Notes under the pieces: generated by a model
Told to the model about the DNA's origin: nothing
The model's database searches: none
The model's input: the letters and a program-made list of their open reading frames with translations, nothing else
DNA from: Lithodes maja
Taxonomy: Eukaryota; Arthropoda; Malacostraca; Decapoda; Lithodidae
Assembly (NCBI GenBank): GCA_037953745.1
Contig: JBAKBP010003080.1
Coordinates: 1-64,000 of the forward strand
Length of the DNA: 64,000 nucleotides
Direction of reading: 5' to 3'
Program-made: the position numbers and the translations under genes
Shown here: positions 1 through 10,539 of the stretch, piece after piece
Position numbering within the stretch: position 1 is the stretch's first letter
Layout of the letters: each line of letters starts with the position of its first letter

Positions 1-2009
1 GAGTGGATGGATCGGTGAGAGATATGAGTATGGATGTGCTTCTGGAAGTTGGTTCGGGGTGGGCAGGGAGGGAGAGAGGACGATAATTGTGTGTGATACC
101 GTGTGCTGGGTGTTGTTTTGATATTTCTTGGTGTCTGTGGGTGTGTTGCCATGTAGTTTAGTGGGTGGTCTTGGTTCGTGGAGACTGCTGCCAGGAATTG
201 AGTGCCTCTCATGTCCAGATGGTCTTTGACTTTGAGGATTTTGGTTTCTTGATGTAGGTGATCTGTGGGTGCAGTAGCTGTGCAGCCTGTAATGATCTTC
301 AGGGCTTTGTTTTGAATAGTCTGTAAGGTCTTATGATGTGTTTCAGCTAGGTTAGAAGCCCAGGCTGGGCTTGCGTATTCCATCACTGATCTTATGTATT
401 GTTTATATACTGTGGTGGTAGTTTCTTTGTTGTGTCCAAATTTTGTGTGAGCAAGTGACCTGAGGGCGTTAAGTCTGGGTGTCAGTTTCTTTTTAATGTT
501 TGTGGTGTGCTGTTTGAATGTCATATGAGTATCATATGTTACTCCTATGATTTTGGGTGTGTGTGTATGTGTTAGGGGTGTGTTGTTTATGGTGATTTGA
601 GGGATGTATTCATGTTCTCCTGTCCAGCTTGTGAGCAGGGTTGCAGTGGATTTGGCTGGGGCTAGATTAAGTCTGTTTGTAGTGCACCAGCCATGTAGTG
701 TGTTGAGATAGGGTTGAAGGAGATCTGTTGCTCTTTTTGGGTCATGGTGTGTGCATGTGAGTGTTATGTCATCTGCATAGGAGGCTAAGTTTATTTGGGG
801 CGTATTGGGTGTAGTTATATCGTGCATGTACAGATTGAAGAGTGCGGGCGATAGGACGGATCCTTGTGGGACTCCGTTTGGAAAGTTTCTGATTTTAGAT
901 GACTGACCGGCAAAAGATACGTGAGCACATCTGCCTGCTAGCAAGTTGGCCAGCCACCTTTTTGTGTTGTTGTGCATGTTTGTGTTGTAGATTTTGTTTG
1001 TTAGGTTGTGGCGGGGGATGGCATCGAAGGCTTTACTAATGTCGAGTGTGGCTAATAGTGATCTGTGTGGTGGTCTAGCTGAGTTGATGCCGTCAAAAGC
1101 TCTTTGTGTAAGGTCTGTGAGAAGAGTGTTGGTGGAGTGCAGTGGCCTAAAGCCATGTTGTGTTGGAGCTAGGGGTAGGTCAGGTGTAATTAGTTGTAAT
1201 ACTAGGCGTTCTATGACTTTGGAGGGGGAGCAAAGGAGTGTGATGGGGCGGTGCGAGGAGGGTAGCGTGGGGTCTTTGTTGGGTTTGGGGAATATGATGA
1301 CGATACCATGCTTCCAAATGTCTGGTATTGTGTTGTGTGAATAGCTGTAGTTTGATATGTTAGTGAGTGCTTGTATGCCTTGTGGTCCCAGGTGTCTGAG
1401 GTGTATGTTGCTTATGTTGTCTAGGCCACAGGCGGGTGAGTGCTTGAGATTGTTGATGATATGCTTTGTCTGGTGATTGGTGAAGGGTGTATAGTCAGGG
1501 TCTGTGGGGAATTGTCTCTTACGTCGGATGACACGTCGGTCGTCTTTGTGAGGTTTTAGGTGGCTGACATGTGAGAAGTGATTGATGAGAGTGTTTGCTT
1601 GTTGTTTACATGAAGGAGTAGAGTCTGTTTTTGTGATTGCAGCATGTAATTGTGTTGTGATGCTGTTGGAAAGTGTGATGCTGTTTAGTGTTTTGTAGAG
1701 TTTTTTGGGGTTTGTTTTGTGATCAAGTGTTTGTAGGAAGTTATTCCAATTTAGTTTTTGTTGTTCTTGTATTTTGTTGTTAGTTTGGGTGTTGAGTGCT
1801 TGAATTTGTTGTGTGATGTCTTGTGTGTGGGGTGCTGGGGAATGTTTCAGTATGTCGCGTTGTCTGATTAGGTTTTGAATTTCTGGTGTGAAGTTGGGGT
1901 TGTGTCTTTTTCTGTTACCTCTTGGAATGTGTTTCTTGTCAGCGTTTTGGATAGTTTTATTGAGTATGTGTACAGCATTGTTGATGATAGTGATGGGTGT
2001 ACTGTTTAG
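1..2009 (-). pseudogene. LINE copy 1 reverse transcriptase and C-terminal part
   Basis: Read on the minus strand, this segment encodes the linker after the endonuclease, the RT domain and the start of the C-terminal region. The catalytic YADD codons lie antisense at 768-779, and a GVPQGSVLSP-like motif precedes them. The protein would copy element RNA into DNA at a nicked target site. The frame continues off the left edge of the window. The sequence is close to the sister copy at 39603-41470. Open frames on the plus strand here are antisense shadows of this protein. Confidence 0.8.
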
Positions 2010-3197
2010 CAGAGGTGGGCAGGTGCGCGCCATTTGGCGCTCTGCGCTCTGCGATCCGGTGCGCATTACCAATATAGAGGAGCGCGGAGCGAGGAGCGAG
2101 GAGCGGCAAAATTCTGAAATCGGAGTGCAGGCGGGGAGCGCAGCTAGATTTGCGCTCCTTTCTGGCGCTCCGGAGGCGATTTTTCCTGTCAACAACAGGT
2201 ACAAGAACGTCATTATCGTGTACAGTCATCGTACCGTTCGTACGGTGTTACCCACGGTGTTAGTGAACTGTGATACAGTGATACTATGATAGTGACAGAC
2301 TGACAGTGTTACAGTTGTTAACTTGTTATTTTTTTTTTTTTGGCTTTTGCTAACGCAAAGTAAACCTTACGGGCAAGTTACAGCTTACGAAGGGGCCTAA
2401 GGGTAAGTCTGGCAGTGGTATAGCCCGAGCCTGTCTGACTGTCTGAGTGTCTGTGGACAGCTTGGACGGGTCCAATAATCATAATATAATCAATTAATCA
2501 TATCATATTAAATTATTAATGATATTATGATATTAAATTATTATTCATTTAATCATGTAATCAACTAAATAGTAAATACTAATCAATGTAATCATGTTGT
2601 ATTGTTGTTATTGTATTGTTAGGCTTGTTAGAATGTTAGCTTGATAAGTTTAACTGTTTAAGTTTCTCAGTTTGGACAGTTTCTGTAATTCTTTATGTCA
2701 TATCATAGATATCAATGGACAGTCACAATGTCACAAACTCACAATGATATCAATCATATCATATCATTGACATTTGCAATGATATCAATCATATCATATC
2801 ATTGACATTTGATTCATTGATATGACATAAAGAATAACAGAAACTGAGAAAGTGAGAAACTTAAACAGTTAAACTTCAGAAAGACACCATGACTTGAGTT
2901 TTTTTTAATGTTTTGAATTCTTGGAATTTAGTGAAGTGAAAGACAAAGGACAAAGTGAAGGACAAAGGTAAATACCTGTAATTAAATAACTTCTAGAAGC
3001 TGTTTTGTTTGTTTTGTTTTTTTATATACCTATTTTTGGGAGCGCGGAGCGCAGGAGCGCGGAGCGGGAAGCGCGGAGCGGGAAGCGCATCGGGTCTGCT
3101 GACAAAAGGAGCGCGTGAGTGCTGCCGCATTACCTTATGTCTGATGAGCGCGGAGCGCTGCCGCATTACCGGTCCCACCGGAGCGCGCCCACCTCTG
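2010..3197. mobile_element. hAT-like non-autonomous element, 1188 bp
   Basis: Ends are CAGAGGTGGGC and its reverse complement. The 8-bp direct duplication ctgtttag flanks the element at 2002-2009 and 3198-3205, and the sister LINE at about 41455-41470 has the site once. An 8-bp duplication with CAG ends is the hAT hallmark. No transposase frame is present. Both flanks are rich in GGAGCG repeats, and the centre is AT-rich with a long inverted repeat. It was probably mobilised by a transposase encoded elsewhere. Confidence 0.85.
2646..2876. repeat. Long inverted repeat inside the hAT-like element
   Basis: Two arms of roughly 60 bases are near-perfect reverse complements (left arm begins AAGTTTAACTGTTTAAG, right arm ends with its complement). 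The spacer holds short repeats of ATGATATCAATCATATC. Transcripts could fold into a long hairpin; no role is demonstrated. Confidence 0.75.
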
Positions 3198-3205
3198 CTG
3201 TTTAG

Positions 3206-3992
3206 AGTTGTGAAGTGTTGTCCTGTCTCATTTGTGAATGCTTCCCAGTTAGCTCTTTTATAATTGGTGTATGTGTGTTTGTGGCTAGCTGGGGTGAGTC
3301 TGGTTTTGGTGGTGATAATGATCGGGAGGTGGTCAGAGCCTAAGGTTCTGACCACCCTCCAGGATGTTGTGGGGGCGAGTTCTGGGGAGCAAAAGGTGAT
3401 GTCTGGAGATGATGGGTTATAGAGGGCTTGGTGAGGAATATGGGTATGTTGATGGATGTCGTTAAGGATGATGAGGTTATCGGTTTGGTTTTGTAGTACC
3501 AGCCCTCTGTCTGTGTCGGGGTTGTCGACAAACCAGGCCGACGTCTTGGCGTTGAAGTCACCACCCAGGATGATGTGTGGGGTGTGTGGGGTGTTTGTGA
3601 TGTGTTGTAAGTGTGGTCTGTATTCATGTGGTACTGTAGGGGATGTTTGGGGAGGGATGTATGTGTTTATGATGGTTATGTTGGAGTTGTTGCCAGTGCG
3701 TATTTTAATTGATTGTATTTCTGTTGTGTTATCATTTGGGGGGAGGAGGGATTTGGTTTGTACACTGGTTACTATGTATGATATTTCTTTGTGTACCAGG
3801 GTGATGAGTCCACCGCCCCCGCCGACAGCCCGGTCTTGTCTGATGGTGGTGAAATTATGAAATGTGGGTGCTTTTTGTGTTGTGCGGAGTTTTGTTTCTT
3901 GTAAGATGGCAATGTGTATGTTGTGTTGTTTGATGAAGTGTGAGAGTTTGTGTTTCTTTGTGTTGATGCCATCTATGTTCAATTGAAGAATG
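3206..3992 (-). pseudogene. LINE copy 1 endonuclease domain
   Basis: The minus strand encodes an AP-endonuclease-like (exonuclease-endonuclease-phosphatase) domain. Visible family motifs are LQLNIDGIN at the start, AILQETKL, GGDFNAK and SDHLPI, which correspond to the metal-binding and catalytic blocks that nick the target DNA. It joins the RT part across the hAT-like insertion at 2010-3197. Upstream, at base 3996, the frame runs into the piggyBac-derived element, so the apparent methionine start further right is a chimera of the two elements. The domain is clear, but the gene is broken. Confidence 0.8.
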
Positions 3993-3996
3993 TTAA

Positions 3997-6312
3997 CCCT
4001 TCGACCCCGGGTGGTACACGTGTGTACCATTTTTTTTTGGCCCGAGGAACCCGGGTGGTACAACACTGTACCATTGCTTGCGTGTGTGCTTTCGAATGGC
4101 GCGCGTAAAAATTTCGCTCCGTGGTCACCAGGCGTCGCTAGGCGACGCCACCAGACAGCATGTACGCCACCAAAACAGTCTCTACCCTGCCGCCAACATG
4201 GATACTAGCCCAAAAAGTTATTCCCTTGTGTCCGATTCTACGCTCCCTTCGACGCCTGCCCATGTTCGTCGCGCCCTAACGCAAAGGCACGTACAAGATG
4301 CGTTGACTCCCGGAGGTATTGAGATAGCTTTGAGGAGTTATGAACGTGGTGAAGGCAAAAATAGTGTTGATGACTTGGGTAGTGATAGCTCCGAGTCTTA
4401 TCAGTCTCACTATAGTGAAGATTTTGACGATCTAGACGAAATCCATGAAAGATACGCGTTTTTTAGTGGATTTGACCATGACGATGAAAGTGATGATAGT
4501 GAGGCTGAGCGGGAGGCTGAGGTTGACCCGCCATTGTCTTCCTTATCTACCCACGCCACCCAAGTTGCCCCAGGCTCCCGCCATTCTTCCCCACCACCAC
4601 CAGCACTCCCTAGGGTTGAGGACCCCCCACTTTCGGCCTATTTACCCACTATTTCCCCCGAGAGGAGACATACTACTAGAGAAAAGGGAAAAGGGATGAA
4701 ATATGTTAAAAAAGGAGCTACAAGTAGGCGCTCTTTGTTCGAGGCTCCCGCGGCTTCCACCCCTGCCGCTCCCAGCCATACGCCCCCGCAAGTTTCCCCA
4801 GGGTCCACCCCACCTCTCCAGCCTACAACAGAGGTTCCTGATGATGTGTTCGACCTCGCATCCATAGCTGCACCTACAGACACTGAACCAGTGCTGTCTA
4901 TGACTCGTCGTAGGCCAAGGAGCCCCGAACCTCTGCATGAAGATGACCGAGCCTTACCTGCCACTCCTTCCCCACCTCGCCGACCTACACGCCGCCCACG
5001 CATCATTCGTTCCCCGCGAGATTATGAGGGGGGCTCTGAAGATGAAGGGCACCTCACAGATGACTCTGGCCATGATTACCTGGGTCCACCGTCAGGGCAA
5101 GATGACGGCTCTGACGACAACGACGATGACGACGACTTTATGGACATCGACGACCCTCAACCCAGACGCTTTGCCCAGGGCCGTCATGCTCCTGGCCGCC
5201 CTGGCCGCCGGGCTGGCCGCCGGGCTGGGCCTGGGCGCCGTCGCGCTCCTGGCCGCCCTAGGGTGCGCGCCGCCAAAGTTCGTGGGCGTGCTGCCCCCGC
5301 TCTAGCTCCACAGAGGGCAGTGGCACAACCTGGGCGCCCCGTTCAGGACCGCATGCAGTGTGCACAGTATCTAAATGTGCACAAGCTCGGTTACCTGCCT
5401 CTGGAACGAGATGGAGTCACCATTAGCAGAAGGCGGTGCCATGTCTGCTGGAACAGCCAGGTGAGGCCGAGGAAGCACAAAAAGACCACCATGCAGTGTG
5501 TGGAGTGCCAGGTGTCACTATGTACTATACCGTGCTTTGCTGAATACCACAGCAAGCAGGAGTACTAACTAATAATCATAGTGAAAGTACCAAAGACTGA
5601 CAATATGTATGTATATAGGCAACAAGTGGAAATAAAACAATGTACAGGTGTATTGTGATAAAAAAGTCATGTATTATGAAAACATATATAAATAAGTGAA
5701 AAAAGACACAATAAATTGTATATAAAACGTTTACAAAGCATATAACTAAGTGAAAGTGACACATGACATAATATTAGATGGCCAAAGTATAATAAACACC
5801 TGTGATAACGAATAATCAGTGCCTAATATAACAATAACCTACCTCAATTACTCATAAAAACTACGGTATCGAGTGAAAATGTGAAATATTTGTTACAATG
5901 ATAGCCTAATACACATATTTTATATAATTGGACTCCAAATAACTATAATAACATCACTATCAATACATAAAATCGCCTCCGGGAGGTAAAAGGTTTTGCG
6001 CGACGAGTGGCTAAGAAAACAGTAGGTTAGCCAAGCCGGGGCCTGGGCAAAGGCGACGCATCCGAACGCGGGATGATTTTCACGCATAAAAATCACTCCA
6101 CTTCCCGCGCTCACCATTATGCAATCACTTGGGCTAGAGACCTCTACTCAACGGCATTCTACACATGAAGGTTTGTGCTACATTTTTCTGTTTTTTTTAT
6201 AACTTTGTGTAATGTATTTCAGGAGTAACATGTGAATCAACAGGGACCAAAATTCCTGAAAACCCCCGGACACAGAGTACAGTCACGATATTCCCTAGCC
6301 GGGGTTGGAGGG
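3997..6312 (+). mobile_element. piggyBac-derived element, 2.3 kb, TTAA duplication
   Basis: The element is flanked by TTAA at 3993-3996 and 6313-6316, and the sister LINE at about 42243 has this site once. The ends begin CCCTTCGACCCCGG and, on the other strand, CCCTCCAACCCCGG. Just inside the left end a palindromic motif (GGTAC-n-GTACC) occurs twice, at about 4012-4028 and 4057-4073. One gene (4198-5568) is present. Bases 5569-6230 are AT-rich and without a recognisable gene. TTAA targeting and the terminal CCC are piggyBac hallmarks; the lack of a DDD transposase makes this copy non-autonomous. Confidence 0.88.
4198..5568 (+). CDS. piggyBac-derived protein: acidic/basic linker plus C-terminal cysteine-rich domain, no transposase core
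   Basis: This open frame of 456 codons starts at an ATG in a strong context (GCCAACATGG); the frame extends further upstream but that stretch is terminal-repeat sequence. Residues 1-110 are acidic and Ser-rich, 110-310 Pro/Ser-rich, and about 310-330 an Asp run. Residues about 335-385 are strongly basic with Arg/Gly/Pro repeats. The last ~75 residues hold CHVC, CVEC, LCTIPCF and YH, the pattern of the zinc-binding cysteine-rich domain that reads piggyBac ends. The DDD catalytic domain expected between the N-terminal region and this domain is absent. The protein could bind element ends without cutting, or simply be a deletion product with an undamaged frame. It has not been tested which. Confidence 0.7.
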   Translation: MDTSPKSYSLVSDSTLPSTPAHVRRALTQRHVQDALTPGGIEIALRSYERGEGKNSVDDLGSDSSESYQSHYSEDFDDLDEIHERYAFFSGFDHDDESDDSEAEREAEVDPPLSSLSTHATQVAPGSRHSSPPPPALPRVEDPPLSAYLPTISPERRHTTREKGKGMKYVKKGATSRRSLFEAPAASTPAAPSHTPPQVSPGSTPPLQPTTEVPDDVFDLASIAAPTDTEPVLSMTRRRPRSPEPLHEDDRALPATPSPPRRPTRRPRIIRSPRDYEGGSEDEGHLTDDSGHDYLGPPSGQDDGSDDNDDDDDFMDIDDPQPRRFAQGRHAPGRPGRRAGRRAGPGRRRAPGRPRVRAAKVRGRAAPALAPQRAVAQPGRPVQDRMQCAQYLNVHKLGYLPLERDGVTISRRRCHVCWNSQVRPRKHKKTTMQCVECQVSLCTIPCFAEYHSKQEY

Positions 6313-6316
6313 TTAA

Positions 6317-7140
6317 TGTTATGTGCACGATGTATGTTGGGTGCTGCTGCACGAGGATGGGGTGGGGGGGGGGGGGTGAGGGAGGGGCTGGGGGGGATGG
6401 GTGAGGTGGGGGGGGGATTGGGGAGCAGGAGATGGGGGTTGGAATGGATTAGGATGGGGTGTGGTGTGTTGAGTTGAGGATGTGGATGGTATGGGAAGGT
6501 TAGGTGGGTTAGGGAGGAGAGGTGGACGGGTTTTAGGGGGGGGGGAGTGGATGATATGGGAAGGCTAGGTGGGTTCGGGAGGAGAGGTGGACGGGTTTTA
6601 GGCGAGGGATTTGACTGGGAGAGGGAGGGGCATGAGGAACAGGTCCAGGTGTTCGTGTAGTGTTTCTTGGAGGCAAGTGTTGTACAGGTGAAATGGGTCC
6701 AGTTCCTGCATGAATTGCAGAGAACTGAACCCTTAGTGTGGCGACTCAAAGTGATGGGTTTTGAGCAAGTTGGACATATGTATGTGTACGTGGGTCCTGG
6801 GTTGCTCTCAATGTTTCCGGCTAGAAGAAGTCTTCGAGAAATGACAGCCGGAGAGTCATTTCTCGGTGTAGGAAAAACTGTGTGATGTGTGATGTGTGTG
6901 TGTGGTGTGAGAGGTGTGGAAATTCCCGGCGCGACCGAAGCCGCTCCAAGGACCCGTGCCCCCAGGGAGGGGGCAGGGGATGGTTGTGACGGTTTGGCTC
7001 CCGAAACTGCTCCCCGCGGCCGGCATCCGGTTGTCCTCCACTGGTCGTTGATCTTGTCTCCGGCCGTGGAGGGTCGGCAGCCATCCGCGGTTGGCAGCTC
7101 CGGGAGGGGAGGTGGTCCCACGGCGTAGACGCCGCCACAT
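6317..7140 (-). pseudogene. LINE copy 1 N-terminal region with 2A-like peptide and PHD-like finger
   Basis: On the minus strand a frame runs from about 7121 to the TTAA at 6316 and, before the piggyBac insertion, continued into the endonuclease. It contains LLLAGNIESNPGP, which resembles the 2A ribosome-skipping motif (DxExNPGP) with Asn in place of the Asp. A finger follows with CPTC, CNSC, H-x2-C and CSSC, like a PHD or RING type, and then a Pro/Ser-rich linker. 2A-like peptides near the N-terminus are known in some non-LTR retrotransposons. The start codon is uncertain: the first ATG (7138-7140) is in another frame. Confidence 0.6.
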
Positions 7141-7150
7141 CAGGACCAGG

Positions 7151-7288
7151 GTGCCTTATGTAATAGGCATAATCGTCAATGATTACGGGGCCACTACTAA
7201 ATATTAGGTTTTCTTTATCTCCTTACAGGAGTCAAACCTATAATTTAGTAGTGGCCCCAAAATCATTGACGATATGCCTATTATATAA
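7151..7288. mobile_element. DIRS family-B end junction (right end joined to left end)
   Basis: This 138-bp imperfect palindrome matches the ICR of the family-B DIRS element at 54046-54153 in reverse orientation, including the hairpin around CTCCTTACAGGAG. Its arms extend further, to TTATGTAATAGGCAT, as in the right ITR at 54495. It is therefore either a relic ICR of a minus-strand element or a joined right-to-left end pair. No DIRS genes adjoin it. Confidence 0.6.
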
Positions 7289-7363
7289 TTTTCCAGTAAC
7301 AGACTTTTTCCAGTAACGGACAAGCTTTCCCCCCTATTAGACCGTTATATCGAGGGTCGACTG
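7289..7363. mobile_element. Right end of a pogo/Tigger-like element
   Basis: The segment ends TCGAGGGTCGACTG followed by TA, nearly the same terminus as the Tigger-like element ending at 53157. The left end is missing, so this is a truncated relic next to the tandem array. Confidence 0.5.
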
Positions 7364-7365
7364 TA

Positions 7366-8575
7366 TAAGCTGGGTGCCAATGGTTCCGCTATTATCGAAC
7401 TATAAGGAACACCATTTCCTCCGGGTACTATCCCGATTATAAACCAAATATTGAATGTACATTATGAAGTTTTTCGAGGGATTTACTTCATTTTTCAATG
7501 TACAGTAAACCCCCGCTAACTCGGACTCTTTTTATTCGGAAACCCGCACTTCTCGGAATGGCATAGGCCTCTCGGAAATGTCCCTGTATATCTCGGAAAA
7601 TTCCGAGTTGGGCGGGATTTGTGTCCGGTTTACAATGTTCTCTCACTCGGTTTTAAGTGATTTTAGGATGAATTGAAGCCTGTGCCTTTTAATTATTGTG
7701 TTAATATTAATTACTATGTACTGTACTGTCCCTAAAAACATAATAAGGTTCGTATTTGTCATTAATATGATGAATTTCACATTAAAAAAAAAAAAAAAAA
7801 AAAATTATCTCAATTTTCTCGGACGCGGACTCAATTTATTCGGACATAAGTCGGATCTCGGACATCTCGGAAAATCGGGCATCTTGGAAGTGGTCTCCCC
7901 TCAATTAGTCCGAGTTAGCGAGGGTTTACTGTATAAGCTGGGGGCCAATGGTTCCGCTATTGTTGAACTATAAGGAACAATGTTTCCTCCGGATACTATC
8001 CCTATTATAAGCCAAATATTGACTTTATAGTATGAAGTTTTTCGATGGATTTACTTAATTTTTCAATGTATATGCTGGGTGCCAATATTGTGGGCTATTA
8101 TTGAACTATAAAGAAAAGCATTTCCTCCAGGTACTATCCCTATTATAAGACAAATATTGAATTTATATTATGAAGTTTTTCGATGGATTCACTTAATTTT
8201 TCAATGTATAAGCCAGGTGCCAACGGTTCTTGCACAATTATGTTATCATTTCTTATATGGAAATAGTTCGAAAACTTCGAGCCCTGGAGTCGGCGGGACT
8301 CCTGTGCCCCAGTGGGCTATTATTGACATATGAGGAACAAAGTTTCCTCCGGATACTATCACTATTATAAGCCCAATATTGAATTTATTTACACGGACTA
8401 ACCAATGGTGTCCGGGTACCGGTTAACCAACGGATTTCCGGTGGGCTATTATTGACATATGAGGAACATTTCCTACGGGTGTAATCCCTATTACAGTATA
8501 AAGTAAATACTTAATTTTATTTACACGGACCAACCAATGGTGTCCGGATACCGAGTACCCAACGGATTTCCGGTT
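7366..8575. repeat. Tandem array of ~135-138-bp units, split by a MITE
   Basis: Units starting TAAGCTGGGTGCCAAT or close variants occur at 7366, 7934, 8071 and 8209 (about 137 bp each). Two further diverged units begin near 8313 and 8441. All share the core GCTATTATTGA, then TATAAGGAACA, TTTCCTCCGG and CTATTATAA. The MITE at 7503-7931 sits exactly between units 1 and 2. Unit length and arrangement suggest a small satellite or an amplified TE subterminal repeat. Confidence 0.75.
7503..7931. mobile_element. pogo-like MITE (CAGTAAACC ends), 429 bp
   Basis: The element is bounded by TA at 7501-7502 and 7932-7933 and has inverted ends CAGTAAACCCCCGCTAACTC and the matching CGAGTTAGCGAGGGTTTACTG. 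The TIR core CTCGGA is repeated several times inside both arms. An A-rich run lies at 7783-7803. It has no coding frame. It interrupts a tandem array unit boundary. Confidence 0.8.
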
Positions 8576-8592
8576 AAATTGATAATCTACTG

Positions 8593-8632
8593 ATTATTAT
8601 TATTATTATTATTATTATTATTTTTATTTCAT
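8593..8632. repeat. (ATT)n microsatellite
   Basis: Uninterrupted ATT repeats, followed by an AT-rich tract to about 8650. Confidence 0.9.
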
Positions 8633-8699
8633 TATTATAACTTAAGTTACTGCAAATTGCAAATACAGTCTTTCGAATTGAATTGAACTGAAATTGAAC

Positions 8700-10530
8700 T
8701 TGACTCTTAGCTACGGTCCACTCTCTCCGGTTCCGTATTCCCGATTGGGTTGCTATGAAGTTCTCCGGGCTTCACCTCCATCTCCGGGTGTTGCGCAACG
8801 GCGTTTCTTTCTGGGTCAATGATAAACGTCTTTCCCCTGGGTTCTCAATGGAGGACAATGAATGGAATAAAGGGGGGAAGTAGGCTACTTTAATCATATT
8901 AATGATATCAGATAGACTATCCCACTTGAATCCATTCTTATATAAGATGCAGCTGATGCGCTACCCCGCTCTAACTTCTTTTACTGCATTCATATAGCCA
9001 ACAGGCTACTCAACATTTCATAGGCCTTATGCATGATGAGCTGGTACATGATTCTGTTCTTTGCTCTGGTATTATGTAACATTGATTCTTGGCCTGGGGA
9101 GCAACAGCTCTCCCTTGTAATTTCCATCCCGTCGCCTGAGTCACAACTGTGATCAGCTCCGGGCGTCACCCGCATTTTGCCTTGCCATCCGGGTGTGTGG
9201 CCCTCTCCGGTGTGCTCGGAGAGCGGCTTCTCGGGTTTTTCTACACCTGAGAATATGTCGGGTTCCCCATTGCCCACTTCAGCCTCGACCATTGTGCAGT
9301 GGTGCGGGGTCACAAGATGCAACAAATTCCCCCTTCTTGGACGTACGAAGTACGTACTCCATCTGTCTTGTGTTGATTGTATGTTAGCTAAGTGGGCTAC
9401 TAAGAAGTTTATAAACTGTGCACTCTTCGTGAAACACCACCACAATCTGAGTGGCCACATAACTGTGGCTGGGGCGCCTCAGGTTTTGCTAAATATTTGG
9501 AGTGATGTAAAAGTTTACATATCGTAAGTCCCAGACAGTATCTGTATGACTACGTGAGTTTCCTAAACATTCTTTTGCCCACGTCCCAACGAAGTTGGAG
9601 ACCTTGTTCCAAACAAAAGTTCTAGATGCAATTAAGTCCAAGTTTAGTCAGAGACAAGAGTCTCTGACTACCCAGGTTAAGCTGTCATCTCAACTAATGC
9701 CCTCTACGCTACTTACTGTTCCTTTACAACCTGTCCCTGTACAAATAAAGACCACCACACCGCCTCATCCCTCAGGGTCAATTGGTCCTAGTGTTCCCTA
9801 GCCAGTGAATCGGCAACGATTCCCATCCTTGACAGGTCTGGGCTATTCCTAACCCCGTTCACTCCGGTTGCCCTTGAGGCAGACCCGGGGTTGCCCAAAA
9901 AGCCAATGCCTTTGCTTTATGACCCGGCCCGAGTTTGGCAACCAATAATTGATCCTCCTATTCCGGAAGACGTGGAAACAGATTTCCCTGAACTTTACCC
10001 GGTCTCTCAATCCTGGGTCCTCGAGGTAAATGAGTTAAAACATCTGCGGGCAAAAGATGCTGAAAGGCGGGGAATGGATGTAGTCGTGTCTCCTTTCCCT
10101 TCCATGTCTGATATTCAGTTTTGTGGACAAACCTGCTCCAGTATATTCTGCCACAACATCCTTGAAGCCTTGGTCAGAGTTCTCTAAGCTTGCTGCTCAT
10201 AATGCTATAAAGTCCCTCTCCTCAGTGTGTTCAACAAAGATAGAAACTGTTGCTACAGACCCTCCGTCTCGCATGTGGGAGTGGGACAAGGTCCGTGGGT
10301 GGAATAGGCAGCAGAGGCGGCAAAATTTGCTCTATCCATCACTGCAATTGCCCCCAATAAGGTTCCAAATGAGGACCATAAGTTTGCTTCTTGTCATATA
10401 CGATCTGAGGAACAATACAAAAGGGAGGGGGTACGGGTTACGGACACTGTGGTCACGAGCTTGGGTATATTTATATATTCTGTATACAGTATATGTCCCA
10501 TGTGACCTACCTTTCCCATGTATTTACCTA
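8700..10530 (+). pseudogene. DIRS gag relic
   Basis: Several short plus-strand frames line up with the gag region of the DIRS-B element. Around 9295-9430 a CGVTRC, CVDC and later Cys pattern resembles the N-terminal finger at 45770-45890. At 9900-10060 KPMPLLYDP, then ELYPVSQSWVLEVNELKHLR, parallels MPLLYGP and ELPVPREWVIQGNKSRKLRA in DIRS-B. At 10190-10360 a further gag-like stretch follows. Frames are broken by stops and shifts. It may belong to the family-A 3' end at 11232-15288, with the RT and recombinase lost, but this is inference. Confidence 0.45.
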
Positions 10531-10539
10531 TTTGTAGTT

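Larger units (their letters stand above)
1..7147 (-). mobile_element. I/Jockey-like LINE, copy 1, split by two DNA elements
   Basis: A non-LTR retrotransposon reads right to left and leaves the window at base 1. Its pieces are 6317-7140 (N-terminal region), 3206-3992 (endonuclease) and 1-2009 (reverse transcriptase and C-terminus). A second copy of the same family at 29797-42454 runs continuously through both interruption points, which shows that 2010-3197 and 3997-6312 are later insertions. The copy also has frame-breaking differences, so it is not functional. Assignment to the I/Jockey group rests on the domain order and on the Cys/His-rich end of the protein; a tree of the RT would settle the clade. 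Confidence 0.85.

Noticed and set aside
994..1344. 116-codon plus-strand frame, nearly identical again at 40451-40801.
   Set aside because: Antisense shadow of the LINE RT present in both copies.
2993..4066. 357-codon minus-strand frame starting upstream of the LINE endonuclease.
   Set aside because: Its first ~25 residues come from the end of the piggyBac-derived element and its last part from the hAT-like element; only the middle is LINE endonuclease.
7366..8575. CRISPR-like array.
   Set aside because: Units of ~137 bp without spacers, in a eukaryotic TE context.
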